Source: Peribacillus sp. Bi96
Lineage (GTDB): Bacteria > Bacillota > Bacilli > Bacillales > DSM-1321
Length of the DNA stretch: 64,000 nucleotides
Direction of reading: 5' to 3'
Assembly (NCBI RefSeq): GCF_918698115.1
Contig: NZ_CAKKLV010000020.1
Span: 1 to 64,000, forward strand
Each line of letters starts with the position of its first letter. Position 1 is the first letter of the stretch. Positions 50,391 to 59,463 of the stretch are shown here, in pieces. The position numbers were made by a program, and so were the translations under genes. Under the pieces are notes generated by a model. That model searched no databases. It had not been told where the DNA came from and saw nothing but the letters and a program-made list of their open reading frames with translations.

Positions 50391-52025
50391 TTATGAATTT
50401 CCTATGAAAATTGTAAAATCAGCATTGATTGAATCGAGGCTTTCAGTTAATCCGTGAATATTGATTTTCCATTTTCCTGGCATGGTTAATAAAGACTTTG
50501 ATGTAAATGTACCTGTAGTTTTTTCTTGCATTTGCAGCTTTAGTTCACCGCCAGGCGTATCGATTGGCTGCATCGTGATTGTAAGCTGTTCTATTTCAGC
50601 AATTGGCTTGCCTTCATTGGATAAATCAACTTGAATCAGATTGTCCCCAACTTCATTTGGAGTCACCAATAATGTAACCTCATTTTTTTCTTCCGTCATT
50701 ACCGTTTTCTCAATTGGCCCAGGGGAAGACATCGCAGTTTGGACATTTGTCAATAGAGCCGCAACAAGGAGTACGACGATCCCTAAACCAAATTCCATTC
50801 CCACACTAAAACCAAGTTTTTTCGCTTGCGTTTTCCCCCTGAAAAAATGAAAGGCTCCTAAACCGATCATGACTAACATAAGACCGATTTTCGCAAGTAA
50901 TAATTGTCCATATGTTGTGTTTAACAATGAATGGAAAGTCGGTACATGTTGAAAGCTGCTATATATCCCGCTAATGATCAGTATGATTACAAATAAAAAC
51001 GCCCATCTGGAAAACCTATGAATGATCGACCAGTAAAATGTTTTCTTATCTTTTTGGACTGCCTGTCGATTGGCAAGCCCAGGCAAAATAACCAATAAGG
51101 CCATAAGGCCGCCAAGCCATAAAGCCATGGACAGTAAGTGGAGGAAATCCATTACAACAGCCAGAATGTGATTAGGAACAGCAGCTGTATGTCCTGTGAA
51201 TGCCTTACAGACCATCAAAATGGCTATAATGATAAAAGAAAAGATGGGTAATGATTTAATCAAGGAGTTCTCGAGCATGAAATAAATAGCTAAAAATAGA
51301 AGGAGCAACATTAGAATTTCAATGACCCAGATGTTTCCGAAGTTTGTAGCATTCAATACTTCTTTTATATAAGTCACATTAAACGCATCCGTCCACCCTA
51401 CACCAGCGTCAATCGTCACTTTTAAAGGCAGACTGCAGAAGACGGAAAGTGCCAAGCTTGCATATGACACCCAAAGGTATAGACGTGCTCTCCTGCTAGC
51501 TTGAAAAAGGTTGGTATCCTTCGTTAAAGATAATTGGAAAAAAAGGACGCCTGAAAGAGCTGCGAAGCTTATGTATTGTAGACTTTGTAGGAAAATGATG
51601 ATGGAATTCGGAAAACCTGCGTTCACTTCAGAAATGTCTTGATCTGATAGGGCGGTCGAGTTTCCGAATTGAAAGGGGATTGTCCCTTCGATGGGGTGGC
51701 CATCACTCGAAACCACTCTCCATTTTATGTAGTAAATCCCTTCATCGATTTTGCCTTTCCACTTAGCTTCCAGTATTGTTTCACTTTGTTCCGAAATTTT
51801 ACTGTCTTGAATTTGAATTTTGTCCCCATTCTGGCTGAATACTTCAAGCGAATGGAAAGCTGGTTGTATATTCTCACTGAATTGAATGCTGATCTTTTCA
51901 GGCAGATTTTCCATCGCTTCATTTGGGCTAGGGTTAGAGCCTATTACTGTAGCGTGACCAGAAGCCATTGCCGGGTATAAAAGTAAACTGAATAAGCTTA
52001 CTACCACCCATAAATAATTCTTCAT
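50391..52025 (-). CDS. ycnJ: YcnJ, CopC-CopD fusion copper import protein
   Basis: The 544-residue protein has a signal peptide, a CopC domain beginning at SGHATVIGSNPSPNE (the mature N-terminal His is a copper ligand), and a CopD part with about eight membrane helices including HTAAVPNHILAVVMDFLHLLSMALWLGGL. A C-terminal external YtkA-like beta domain follows (VTPNEVGDNLIQVDLSNEGKPI). YcnJ supports copper uptake in B. subtilis. It is first in the operon; a CsoR/YcnK gene is not seen next to it. Confidence 0.92.
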   Translation of the reverse strand: MKNYLWVVVSLFSLLLYPAMASGHATVIGSNPSPNEAMENLPEKISIQFSENIQPAFHSLEVFSQNGDKIQIQDSKISEQSETILEAKWKGKIDEGIYYIKWRVVSSDGHPIEGTIPFQFGNSTALSDQDISEVNAGFPNSIIIFLQSLQYISFAALSGVLFFQLSLTKDTNLFQASRRARLYLWVSYASLALSVFCSLPLKVTIDAGVGWTDAFNVTYIKEVLNATNFGNIWVIEILMLLLLFLAIYFMLENSLIKSLPIFSFIIIAILMVCKAFTGHTAAVPNHILAVVMDFLHLLSMALWLGGLMALLVILPGLANRQAVQKDKKTFYWSIIHRFSRWAFLFVIILIISGIYSSFQHVPTFHSLLNTTYGQLLLAKIGLMLVMIGLGAFHFFRGKTQAKKLGFSVGMEFGLGIVVLLVAALLTNVQTAMSSPGPIEKTVMTEEKNEVTLLVTPNEVGDNLIQVDLSNEGKPIAEIEQLTITMQPIDTPGGELKLQMQEKTTGTFTSKSLLTMPGKWKINIHGLTESLDSINADFTIFIGNS

Positions 52026-52348
52026 CTTGGTGTGCCATCACCCTTTCATTAGCTTATGTAAGATTATTATAAGAGCAAAATGTGAAAAAACAGTGAAATT
52101 AAATGAATGATCTAAAGGCAGTTTGAGATTCAAAAGAAAAGGGATAACGATATGAATAGAATAGCCTACCTCCCAACATTATAGACATGTAAATAATCAA
52201 AAGGAAATATTGGTTTGGAATTCCTTTGCATGATGTTGTTGATCATTAGGGGTTGGATAGTTAGTGCAACAGCCCATTAAGAAATAATTAAGGTTTCTTT
52301 GTTACTATGACCCTATCGTGTTTGCAGGAATTATAGGGGGGATAGGCT
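52026..52348. other. divergent gap between ycnJ and the cadherin-like gene
   Basis: Both promoters must lie here. On the minus strand a TATAAT lies near 52064-52059, without a good -35. On the plus strand nothing convincing is seen apart from the AGGGGGGAT ribosome binding site before 52349. No known operator was recognised. Confidence 0.35.
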
Positions 52349-53806
52349 TTGCTAAAGAAGGGGTTAAAAGAAAAAAGCGTGAAGGTGGTCTTGGTTTGTT
52401 CTCTTGCGGGGATAGGAATATCATTTTATATGCCTGCCGCATACGCTGAGGAGGGGACAGCCGTCATTCAGGAAGATGACCGAACGGTGAATAGTCTTTC
52501 GAAGCTAGAAATAAAAGATATTGCATTGGATCAAAAATTTGCAGAAGATGTACTCGACTATAGTGCAACAGTGGCGAATGAAGTTGAAAAGATCACCTTG
52601 CTTGCTGAGAGTATCAATGAGAATGCCACCATATCCGTGAATGGCGTCAAACTGACAAATGGGAAGGCCAAGGACCTAGCTCTTCAAACTGGCATCAATA
52701 CATTCAAGATCACAGTCAGCGATGGAATAAATGAAACGATGACCTATACCGTCAAAGTTGAAAAACTTGAAAGTGATGACAACCTTTTAACTTCGATTGG
52801 ATTATCAAGCGGCTCGTTACCGTTTGATTCTAAAGTGACGGCTTATAATGTTTCTGTGGAGAATGAAATCAAGACAATTACTGTGTCTCCGACATTGAGT
52901 GATAGTACTGCAAATGTAAAGGTGAACGGAACGGCTGCAACGAGTGGAGGTGTAAAGGTACCCCTTCGAATTGGTAAGACAATGGTGAAGATTATCGTTA
53001 CTGCAGAAAATGGGGATGAAAAAACATATACGCTAACGATTACACGGGCTGCAGCTAAGAAAACGGAATCGAAGGATAAGGATGCCGAATCTAAAGAGGA
53101 TACAGTTCAAAAGGAACCTATTACTGGGGCGAATAAAACTCAGCCATCCGCGTCTAAAGGAGATAAACCATCTTCCACCCCTGTTGATTCATTTAATAAT
53201 GTAAAAACAAGCAATGGCAGCAAAGTATCGAAGGTACAACAGAATGAAAACATTTCAACACAAAAAACGAAATCAATTCCTGTAGAGGAGGTAGTATCTG
53301 CTGATTCTTTAGGTGAAGAAGGTAAAACCCCGCCATTTTTGAACAATCTGACAGTATCAACTGGAGTATGGAACAAGCCTTTTGATTCGAATGAGCATAC
53401 CTATCATGTCAAAGTCGATAATGATATTACCTCAGTCGAAATGAATGCTGCTTCAAGTGCTAGTGGAGCCACGGTTGAATATGAAGGTGAGAGCAGTAGG
53501 AATGTAAAGATCAAGGATAAAGCGAAGACGGCCATTTCAGTTACGGTTTCAAAAGATGGGAACCGGCGTACTTACGTTATTGTTTTCGAAAAGGATATGG
53601 ATGTGGAAATGGATGAAGAAGAAACCGTGGACGATATCAAAACAAATGAAACAGAAGTTGAGGCAACGCAAATGAGTACAGCTGGTAAAACGGAGACTGT
53701 TCCATCGAATGACAAAGTCGTGCAGGGGATGTTGAATGGGAATGAGCCTGCAGCGGCGGGGTCATTCTGGGGGAAGGTCAAGGCGTTCTTCACTTCCCTT
53801 TTTTAA
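52349..53806 (+). CDS. secreted protein with three cadherin-like beta-sandwich domains
   Basis: The 485-residue protein starts at TTG 52349 (AGGGGGGAT upstream) and has a signal peptide ending AYA/EEG. Three cadherin-like (PF12733-type) domains follow: about 48-138 (LSKLEIKDIALDQKF), 142-238 (LLTSIGLSSGSLPFDSKVTAYNVSV), and, after a Lys/Ser/Thr-rich low-complexity linker (~238-325), 328-418 (PPFLNNLTVSTGVWNKPFDS). An acidic tail ends in a short basic hydrophobic segment. It lacks LPXTG or S-layer motifs. Likely a surface or matrix protein. Confidence 0.82.
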   Translation: MLKKGLKEKSVKVVLVCSLAGIGISFYMPAAYAEEGTAVIQEDDRTVNSLSKLEIKDIALDQKFAEDVLDYSATVANEVEKITLLAESINENATISVNGVKLTNGKAKDLALQTGINTFKITVSDGINETMTYTVKVEKLESDDNLLTSIGLSSGSLPFDSKVTAYNVSVENEIKTITVSPTLSDSTANVKVNGTAATSGGVKVPLRIGKTMVKIIVTAENGDEKTYTLTITRAAAKKTESKDKDAESKEDTVQKEPITGANKTQPSASKGDKPSSTPVDSFNNVKTSNGSKVSKVQQNENISTQKTKSIPVEEVVSADSLGEEGKTPPFLNNLTVSTGVWNKPFDSNEHTYHVKVDNDITSVEMNAASSASGATVEYEGESSRNVKIKDKAKTAISVTVSKDGNRRTYVIVFEKDMDVEMDEEETVDDIKTNETEVEATQMSTAGKTETVPSNDKVVQGMLNGNEPAAAGSFWGKVKAFFTSLF

Positions 53807-53834
53807 ATGCACCAAAAGTTATTTTCGATCATGC

Positions 53835-53863
53835 AAAAAAGGACAAGTACTAACACTTGTCCT
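53835..53863 (-). terminator. terminator of the sensor kinase gene
   Basis: AGGACAAGT and ACTTGTCCT form a perfect nine-base-pair stem; on the minus strand it is followed by TTTTTT. It lies five bases after the kinase stop codon. Confidence 0.9.
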
Positions 53864-53868
53864 ACGCT

Positions 53869-55494
53869 TTATATGGGCAAAATGATTTGAACTTCGGTTC
53901 CTTGGTTTAGCTCGCTGTTAAAATGGACCTTTCCCCGATGTGCCTCAATGATTCGGCAACTGACTGTCAATCCTAAACCGGTTCCTCTTTCTTTAGAAGA
54001 ATAAAAAGGTTCCCCAAGATGCTTTAACCGATTTTTTTCTATTCCGCTGCCATTATCTTTGATGGTAATGGAAAGGTTTTTGTCCATATGCTCGAAATCA
54101 ATCCAAATGTGATCGGCAGATGCTTCCATGGAATTTTTGAGCATGTTTATGAATACTTGCTTTAGTTGGTTTGCCTCACATGAAAGCAGGGGGATTTCAT
54201 TTTTTACGGATATTGATATTTGGGTTGGATAAGAGTCTGCCTCCGGTTTCAATAAGGTCTTGACTTCATTCATCAGTCCGATGATTTGATGTTTGCTGAA
54301 TGGAAGTTCCTGTGGTTTTGCCAGAACGAGTAACTCGCTTACAATAAGATTGATCCGGTCCAATTCGCTTAACATGATTGTATAGTATTGTTCAAATGGA
54401 TGATCGTTCTTTTTAAGCAGCTGGACGAATCCTTTTAACGAAGTTAACGGGTTACGGACTTCGTGGGCTACACTGGCGGCAAGTTCGCCGACTATCGATA
54501 ATTTTTCCGTTCTTCTTAATCGTGCTTCCGTTTCTCGTATTTGAGTGACCTCTTTAGCATAAGTAATGATTCCGACTAATTCCTCACCAATCATCATCGG
54601 GACAAACGTACAGGAAAGCAAGATGGACTTCCCGTATTTCGTAAGGAATTCAATATCTTTCCCTTTCTTGATCCCTTTATGGTTTTCCACGACATATTGG
54701 CAAGAGGTACGGATCAGTTCTTCATCCTCCTCTGAAAAGTTCAACTGTATGAATGAGGCGCCATGGATTTCTTCTTGTTGAAACCCTGTTACCGTTTCAA
54801 ACCTAGGGTTTACGGTAGTGATCATACCGTTTAAATCAAGCATGAGCATCGGATATGGGTTGTGTTCAAACAATGATTTATAGCGTTGTTCACTATCGAA
54901 TAATTGATTCTCTGCGACAACTCTTTGAGATATATCCCTGCCTATTACGACTAAGCCTTTTCGGGAACCATCCTCAAAGAACAATGGGACTTTGATCGTA
55001 TCAAAGGTTTTGTGATTGCCATCGGGAAGAGGGATGATTTCCTCACACCTTGTGATTTCCCCTTTAATCCATGTTTCTTCATCGGAAACTTCACAGTAGA
55101 TCAACGACTCTTTATAAAATTCGGTGTATTCTGCGAGCTCGCTGTCTTTTTTGCCCTTATAGTCTACATGCTCCAATTGAAATAATTGCAGTCCGAAGGC
55201 ATTGGATTCAAGCCAACGGCCTTCACCATCCTTGAAGTTAACGAAATCCACCATTGAATTAATGAGTGTACGCCGACGTTGTTCCGCTTCTTTTAATTGT
55301 TTGAATTCTTCCCTTTTAGCTAAATAAAGGTATAGGACCAAGCCTATTGATAAAAGAAAGACAATGCCTTCCGCTCTTTGAAGTTGAATGAAAACCACTT
55401 TGTTGTGGATATTTGTAGTTAAAAAATAGTCGAACACGACTAATGTAAAAATCCCGGAAAGGATATATATTGCTAAGATGGAGCGTTTGGACAT
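53869..55494 (-). CDS. membrane PAS sensor histidine kinase
   Basis: The 541-residue protein has two membrane helices near the N-terminus (about residues 4-24 and 37-57), two PAS domains (from LINSMVDFVNFKDGEGRW and from LFEHNPYPMLMLDLNG), then the HisKA H-box ASVAHEVRNPLTSLKGFVQLL and an ATPase domain with FINMLKNSMEAS, IKDNGSGIEKN and GTGLGLTVSCRIIEAH. This is the layout of Bacillus sporulation phosphorelay kinases (KinE/KinC type), and no response regulator gene is adjacent. The link to sporulation is inference. Confidence 0.9.
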   Translation of the reverse strand: MSKRSILAIYILSGIFTLVVFDYFLTTNIHNKVVFIQLQRAEGIVFLLSIGLVLYLYLAKREEFKQLKEAEQRRRTLINSMVDFVNFKDGEGRWLESNAFGLQLFQLEHVDYKGKKDSELAEYTEFYKESLIYCEVSDEETWIKGEITRCEEIIPLPDGNHKTFDTIKVPLFFEDGSRKGLVVIGRDISQRVVAENQLFDSEQRYKSLFEHNPYPMLMLDLNGMITTVNPRFETVTGFQQEEIHGASFIQLNFSEEDEELIRTSCQYVVENHKGIKKGKDIEFLTKYGKSILLSCTFVPMMIGEELVGIITYAKEVTQIRETEARLRRTEKLSIVGELAASVAHEVRNPLTSLKGFVQLLKKNDHPFEQYYTIMLSELDRINLIVSELLVLAKPQELPFSKHQIIGLMNEVKTLLKPEADSYPTQISISVKNEIPLLSCEANQLKQVFINMLKNSMEASADHIWIDFEHMDKNLSITIKDNGSGIEKNRLKHLGEPFYSSKERGTGLGLTVSCRIIEAHRGKVHFNSELNQGTEVQIILPI

Positions 55495-55587
55495 GGAGAT
55501 TCTCCCTGATTTTAAGACATTTCTAAGGTAAAATTACATACACATTTTAACAAACTATCGGAGAAAAATATATGCAGAATCATAAAT

Positions 55588-55620
55588 AAAAAACAGGGAC
55601 CAATGCGGTCACCTGTTTTT
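55588..55620 (-). terminator. terminator of the TVP38 gene
   Basis: AAAAACAGGGACC pairs with GGTCACCTGTTTTT. On the minus strand a T-run follows; the hairpin overlaps the last codons. Confidence 0.88.
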
Positions 55621-56265
55621 CCTGAAGATGGTTAGGGCTTTTTTCTTTTTTAAACGTTTATAGATAATGATAAATAGTAAGAAGAGGATTGCGAGTGCAG
55701 CTACCGTGTACAGGTTCATTTCAACAGATAGGAGTCCATATGAGATTAGCGATAGAAAGAAAAAGTATATAAGGTTTCCCAGTGCTGTCGCAAATAAAAA
55801 ATCCTTGAAAGTGACGGTACTGACTCCAGCAGCCAAGTTAATTAAACTCGTTGGGATAAGCGGGAAAATCCTCCCTGTAAATACGTACATAAAGCCATGC
55901 TCCACAACGGTTTCTTGCCATTTTTCGCCCATCTTCTTTAAGAGTGGTTCCTGAAACCAGTTTCTTGCTGCATAAAAAATCAATCCGGACGCAACAACAC
56001 TTGTAAACCAACTCCATAGATAGCCATATATGAACTCGAATATCGTGACATTGATAGTAAGGAGCAAAATTAAGGGGATGATTGTAAATGAATTCTGGAT
56101 AAACATCAATACGAATGTCACGAAAAAAGTGAGCAAAAGGTTTTCCTTCAATATGTTAATGACTGAATCAAGATCACTTTTCCAAACCAAAGTAAACAAT
56201 TCCGCATTAGAATAAATGAATATTGCGATTACCAGAAGACCGATTAAGGTCAGGACTTTTTTCAA
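55609..56265 (-). CDS. TVP38/TMEM64 (VTT domain) membrane protein
   Basis: The 218-residue protein has five or six membrane helices and the VTT/DedA-like pattern: FEFIYGYLWSWFTSVVASGLIFYAARNWFQEPLLKK, then FTGRIFPLIPTSLINLAAGVSTVTFKDFLFATALGNLIYFF. The start is TTG at 56265 with GGTGGTG upstream. The family has been linked to lipid scrambling, but substrates are unknown. Single gene. Confidence 0.85.
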   Translation of the reverse strand: MKKVLTLIGLLVIAIFIYSNAELFTLVWKSDLDSVINILKENLLLTFFVTFVLMFIQNSFTIIPLILLLTINVTIFEFIYGYLWSWFTSVVASGLIFYAARNWFQEPLLKKMGEKWQETVVEHGFMYVFTGRIFPLIPTSLINLAAGVSTVTFKDFLFATALGNLIYFFFLSLISYGLLSVEMNLYTVAALAILFLLFIIIYKRLKKKKALTIFRKNR

Positions 56266-56316
56266 AGGGTCACCACCATTCTTACTAATAGTTTATCATT
56301 TTCAGGCTCATTGGTG

Positions 56317-56353
56317 AAAAAAAGAGCTGTCGCATGATGCACACAGCTCTTTT
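56317..56353 (-). terminator. terminator of queT
   Basis: AAAAAAAGAGCTGT pairs with ACAGCTCTTTT; on the minus strand it ends in a T-run. Confidence 0.88.
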
Positions 56354-56386
56354 ACATTATAGTGGGTTTACGAAGCGAAGATTCCT

Positions 56387-56872
56387 TTAAAGCCACTTTT
56401 CAAACTGAATTCTTTTGTTCATTCCATAAATAATTGGCGCACCAATCAAGAGGACAACGAACTCACCGACAGCCGTGGTCATCCAGCTAAACCAGAATGG
56501 TAAGCCAAAGGCAAGGTTCAGTTCAATTGCAATCAAAAACATAGTGAATGTGAAAAAGATAATCGTTGCGATCATCCGCCCTTTAATGCTTTTTATGAAC
56601 CGCGATACAAAAATGACCAGCAATAAGGCGAGCACGGATTGCCCCACCCCAAAAATCAAATCATACGGAACCATCGGTGAAAAGAGCAGATTCGATATGA
56701 AGACTCCGCCGACGATACCGTAGATATACTTTTTATTGAATACAATCAGATGATTCAACATTTCCGGAACTCGAAATTGGAACATCTCAAAAGCGATTGG
56801 TTTAAACACCAATGAGACCGCCACATACAAGGCAGCCAATAACCCGTTTATCACGAGTGTACGAACATTCAT
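56387..56872 (-). CDS. queT: QueT queuosine-precursor transporter (ECF S component)
   Basis: The 161-residue protein has five or six membrane helices with the QueT pattern: LVINGLLAALYVAVSLVFKPIAFEMFQFRVPEMLNHLIVFNKKYIYGIVGGVFISNLLFSP and ELNLAFGLPFWFSWMTTAVGEFVVLLIGAP. It is the substrate-binding unit of an energy-coupling factor transporter for preQ1 or queuosine precursors, and uses the shared EcfAAT module encoded elsewhere. The preQ1 riboswitch directly upstream supports the substrate. Confidence 0.92.
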   Translation of the reverse strand: MNVRTLVINGLLAALYVAVSLVFKPIAFEMFQFRVPEMLNHLIVFNKKYIYGIVGGVFISNLLFSPMVPYDLIFGVGQSVLALLLVIFVSRFIKSIKGRMIATIIFFTFTMFLIAIELNLAFGLPFWFSWMTTAVGEFVVLLIGAPIIYGMNKRIQFEKWL

Positions 56873-56883
56873 TTTATTCTCTC

Positions 56884-56918
56884 CCTAGTTTTTTATCGTG
56901 GGATGGTTACGAACCACG
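56884..56918 (-). ncRNA. preQ1-I riboswitch controlling queT
   Basis: On the minus strand, P1 pairs CGTGG with CCACG around TTCGTAACCATC, followed by ATAAAAAACTAGG, the A-rich tail and 3' strand of the preQ1-I H-type pseudoknot. The ribosome binding site GGGAG begins in the same CTAGGG element (56888-56879), so ligand binding should hide it and stop translation of queT. Confidence 0.92.
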
Positions 56919-57091
56919 TTTAGGCTTTTTCCCGAAGATTAATAGTAGCCCATATATGCTTGTTGCGTCAATTTGTAAAGAATGGTTTTTAAATGATAAC
57001 TCATCATGCAGTGAAAGTCTAAAAGGATTTTGATTTATTGCAATGAAGGATGATATTATTTTTATATGTACTTCAAAGGAGTGAATATAAT

Positions 57092-57613
57092 ATGTCGATC
57101 GAGAGTGTCAAAAGCCATTTTAAACAATGGGACCGGGAAGGCGATGTAATGGAGTTCGAAACATCAAGTGCTACGGTGAGTGAGGCAGCAGAAACCATCG
57201 GCGTCATCCCTGCTCGGATTGCTAAGACTCTTTCTTTTAAGGGGGAAGGTGAAAATGCGATTTTGGTTGTAGCAGCTGGGGATGCAAAAGTGGATAATAA
57301 GAAGTTTCGCCAGATGTTCGGATACAAGGCACGAATGCTGTCACCTGAGGAGGTGCTTGAACAGACCGGACATGCAATCGGGGGAGTTTGCCCATTTGGA
57401 CTTGCAAACGACCTAGATGTTTTTCTTGATGTATCAATGAAGCGTTTTGAGTCATTGTTCCCGGCATGCGGCAGTGCGAACTCAGCAATAGAACTTACAA
57501 CCACGGAATTATTTGAATATTCGAACGCCGAGGATTGGGTGGATGTTTGTAAGGCTTGGGAAGAAGAAGGGAATGAGGAAACGGCGGTAGGCAATGCAGT
57601 AGATTCGCAATAA
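57092..57613 (+). CDS. YbaK/EbsC aminoacyl-tRNA deacylase
   Basis: The 173-residue protein belongs to the YbaK/ProX editing family: PARIAKTLSFKG, ILVVAAGDAKVDNKKFRQ, GGVCPFGL and the catalytic-loop PACGSANSAIELTTTELF. It removes wrong amino acids from tRNA. It is close to B. subtilis YwhH. The ATG at 57092 has AAAGGAG eight bases upstream; the upstream start at 57050 has none. Confidence 0.92.
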   Translation: MSIESVKSHFKQWDREGDVMEFETSSATVSEAAETIGVIPARIAKTLSFKGEGENAILVVAAGDAKVDNKKFRQMFGYKARMLSPEEVLEQTGHAIGGVCPFGLANDLDVFLDVSMKRFESLFPACGSANSAIELTTTELFEYSNAEDWVDVCKAWEEEGNEETAVGNAVDSQ

Positions 57614-57642
57614 ATAAAGTCCACTTTGTGTGGACTTTATTT
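57612..57642 (+). terminator. terminator after the YbaK gene
   Basis: AAATAAAGTCCAC and GTGGACTTTATTT pair over 13 bp around TTTGT. The stop codon lies at its edge. Confidence 0.85.
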
Positions 57643-57761
57643 ATTGATGACCGTTTCTACTTTGTTCCACTTCTTTTGAAATAGCTACACCAGATGCAAA
57701 TTAACGGTCTATAATTGGTGGTAGGCAATCGCGGAGAAAGTTTATAAGTGGAGGGTGAAAG

Positions 57762-58571
57762 ATGTTAAAGGGAAGCGATAAAAAAAACAATAGCAGCTAT
57801 CTTAGTCTTAAAACTCTTTATGAAGAAAACATCACGGTTAAGAGCATAGCCCAGGAACTTGAGTTTTGCCATAAAAATGATGAAGCAACTGACATACAAA
57901 AAGCGTTGGAAAAAAAGAATTTCGATATAATGGCAGTGCAAGATCAAGGGGAAATCATCGGATATATCGAAAGGCAAGAACTTGGTGAAGGGATCATCTC
58001 GGAATACTTGAAAAGTTTTTCACCTAGGGAAATGGTTTCGGATTCAACCCCTTTGATACAACTTCTTCGTATTTTTAAGAATAAAACAAGGGTGTTTGTG
58101 TTAGAGAATAATTCTATAAAAAGCTTAATTACGCATGCCGACCTTCAAAAGCCCCCAATCAGGATGCTGATATTCGGATATATTACCCTATTGGAAATGA
58201 GGATGAGCGATATCATCATGCATAGGTTCGGTGATGGCATCTGGTATCCAATGATCAGCGAGGACCGTTTAGAAAAGGCAAACGAATTATATAGGAGGAG
58301 AATCGATAAAAATGAAGATATCAATTTAATAGAATGCCTGCAAATCAGTGATAAATTCGATATCATTCATAAAGATAAGGAATTGAGGGGGTTCTTCCAA
58401 ATTCCTTCGAAAAGCAAGGGGAAGAGGGAGGCAAATGCCATCCGGAAATTAAGGGATAAGATTTCCCATGCTAATGAACTGGGGCTGGACATGTCGTGGA
58501 TGGAAATCATTGAGGTGGTCGAATCCTGTGGCCAACTTCTTGAAATCTCTGAATCCTATCAGTATGAATAA
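57762..58571 (+). CDS. CBS-pair protein with HEPN-like C-terminal region
   Basis: The 269-residue protein has two CBS-like units (about residues 33-78, with IMAVQDQGEIIGYIERQEL, and 88-134, with RVFVLENNSIKSLITHADL). A helical C-terminal half follows, containing LRDKISHANEL with Arg231 and His236. This R-x4-H motif in a helix is the hallmark of HEPN ribonuclease-type domains, where the Arg and His form the active site. GTGGAGGGTG precedes the ATG. CBS pairs bind adenosine nucleotides, so a nucleotide-sensing RNase is possible. I know no named family for it. Confidence 0.6.
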   Translation: MLKGSDKKNNSSYLSLKTLYEENITVKSIAQELEFCHKNDEATDIQKALEKKNFDIMAVQDQGEIIGYIERQELGEGIISEYLKSFSPREMVSDSTPLIQLLRIFKNKTRVFVLENNSIKSLITHADLQKPPIRMLIFGYITLLEMRMSDIIMHRFGDGIWYPMISEDRLEKANELYRRRIDKNEDINLIECLQISDKFDIIHKDKELRGFFQIPSKSKGKREANAIRKLRDKISHANELGLDMSWMEIIEVVESCGQLLEISESYQYE

Positions 58572-58572
58572 T

Positions 58573-58600
58573 AAGGATCCGGCTATCATGCTGGGTCCTT
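58573..58600 (+). terminator. terminator after the CBS gene
   Basis: AAGGATCCGGC pairs with GCTGGGTCCTT (two wobble pairs) around TATCAT. The T-run is short. Confidence 0.7.
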
Positions 58601-58623
58601 TCTCCGCGTTTTTGATCCAAAAG

Positions 58624-58650
58624 AAAAAAACTGCCCATTTCAGGCAGCTC
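58624..58650 (-). terminator. terminator of the DUF3892 gene
   Basis: On the minus strand GCTGCCTGAAATGGGCAG is a five- to six-base-pair hairpin followed by TTTTTTTC. Confidence 0.8.
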
Positions 58651-58660
58651 CCTCAAAAAG

Positions 58661-58957
58661 TCAAAATTCCGGTAGTTGATCCAAGTTATTTTCTTTTATC
58701 CCATCGGGCTCACTTCGCAATATATCACGTCCATATTTATGGAAGACGTCGACATTGGCAAGGTTGCCTGCTTTTGCTTCGGAAAGGGCAGTGGGGTAGT
58801 CTAGTTCGCGACCAGAGTTCGTCTTGATTGCGATAATATTGTCCTCTTCATTTTTCCTTACTGCTATGATTTCTTCTTTTCCAGATGAATCAATTTGGTT
58901 TGCTTGCGGTGTACCCTGCTGTTTATAGGTTTCATAGGCTTTTTCAAATTGGTCCAT
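58661..58957 (-). CDS. DUF3892 protein
   Basis: The 98-residue protein has the DUF3892 domain from about residue 27: KEEIIAVRKNEEDNIIAIKTNSGRELDYPTALSEAKAGNLANVDVF, ending LRSEPDGIKENNLDQLP. The family is small, common in Bacillaceae and has no known function. GGAGGTG precedes the ATG. The gene lies alone between the CBS gene and the LXG locus. Confidence 0.88.
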   Translation of the reverse strand: MDQFEKAYETYKQQGTPQANQIDSSGKEEIIAVRKNEEDNIIAIKTNSGRELDYPTALSEAKAGNLANVDVFHKYGRDILRSEPDGIKENNLDQLPEF

Positions 58958-59463
58958 GTTTTGGACACCTCCTATTTATAGGGTGAGCCATTTGTTCTGC
59001 AATATACAAACCGAATTTCGTCTAACTTGAGCCGTTACTTTGTCAGGATGTGCCGATTTATCGGCACGCTTCATGAGCGAAGCCTGTCTTCTTGTCCTTT
59101 TTGCTCTGGCATGGCACTTGAATAAGTGGAAGTGTGAAACTATATCCACTTAATAAAGGGAGGAATATGAATCCAAATCATAAAAAAGGGAAAAAGGTGA
59201 AAGCTCCGCATTTAATTGACGAAAAAGAATTCAGATCATGCATAAAAAAAGAGGAGGAAGCCTGTTTCTTTTTTTATGTTTAAAAATGGAAATTCAGGGG
59301 TAGAAAGTCTAATTCGGAATTGGTTTTGATGAGAAGAATTTCCTAAATACCTAGCGTAAATAGCTTATTTATCCCTATTTAACTGTAAGACTATAATCCT
59401 TATAATAAAAATTATGAAAAATATGACAGTCTACATAATGAGATCTTTGAGGTGATTTTTTAA
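58958..59463. other. gap before the LXG locus
   Basis: A short GATTTATCGGCAC-type dyad lies near 59048-59062 (GTGCCGATTTATCGGCAC, 18 bases, perfect six-base arms). It is not followed by T. One small frame with a good ribosome binding site is listed separately. The stretch 59284-59448 must hold the promoter of the LXG operon; I cannot choose one with confidence. Confidence 0.4.
59167..59283 (+). CDS. possible 38-residue basic peptide
   Basis: The frame MNPNHKKGKKVKAPHLIDE...CFFFYV follows a strong GGGAGG five bases upstream. It is basic at the start and ends in a hydrophobic stretch. No family recognised. A weak A-run/T-run hairpin overlaps its end. The only support is the ribosome binding site, so it may be chance. 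Confidence 0.35.
   Translation: MNPNHKKGKKVKAPHLIDEKEFRSCIKKEEEACFFFYV

Noticed and set aside
58661-58827. Extension of the plus-strand frame 58468-58827 as a gene
   Set aside because: It is a shifted frame of the CBS gene that runs antisense into the DUF3892 gene, and has no start signal of its own.
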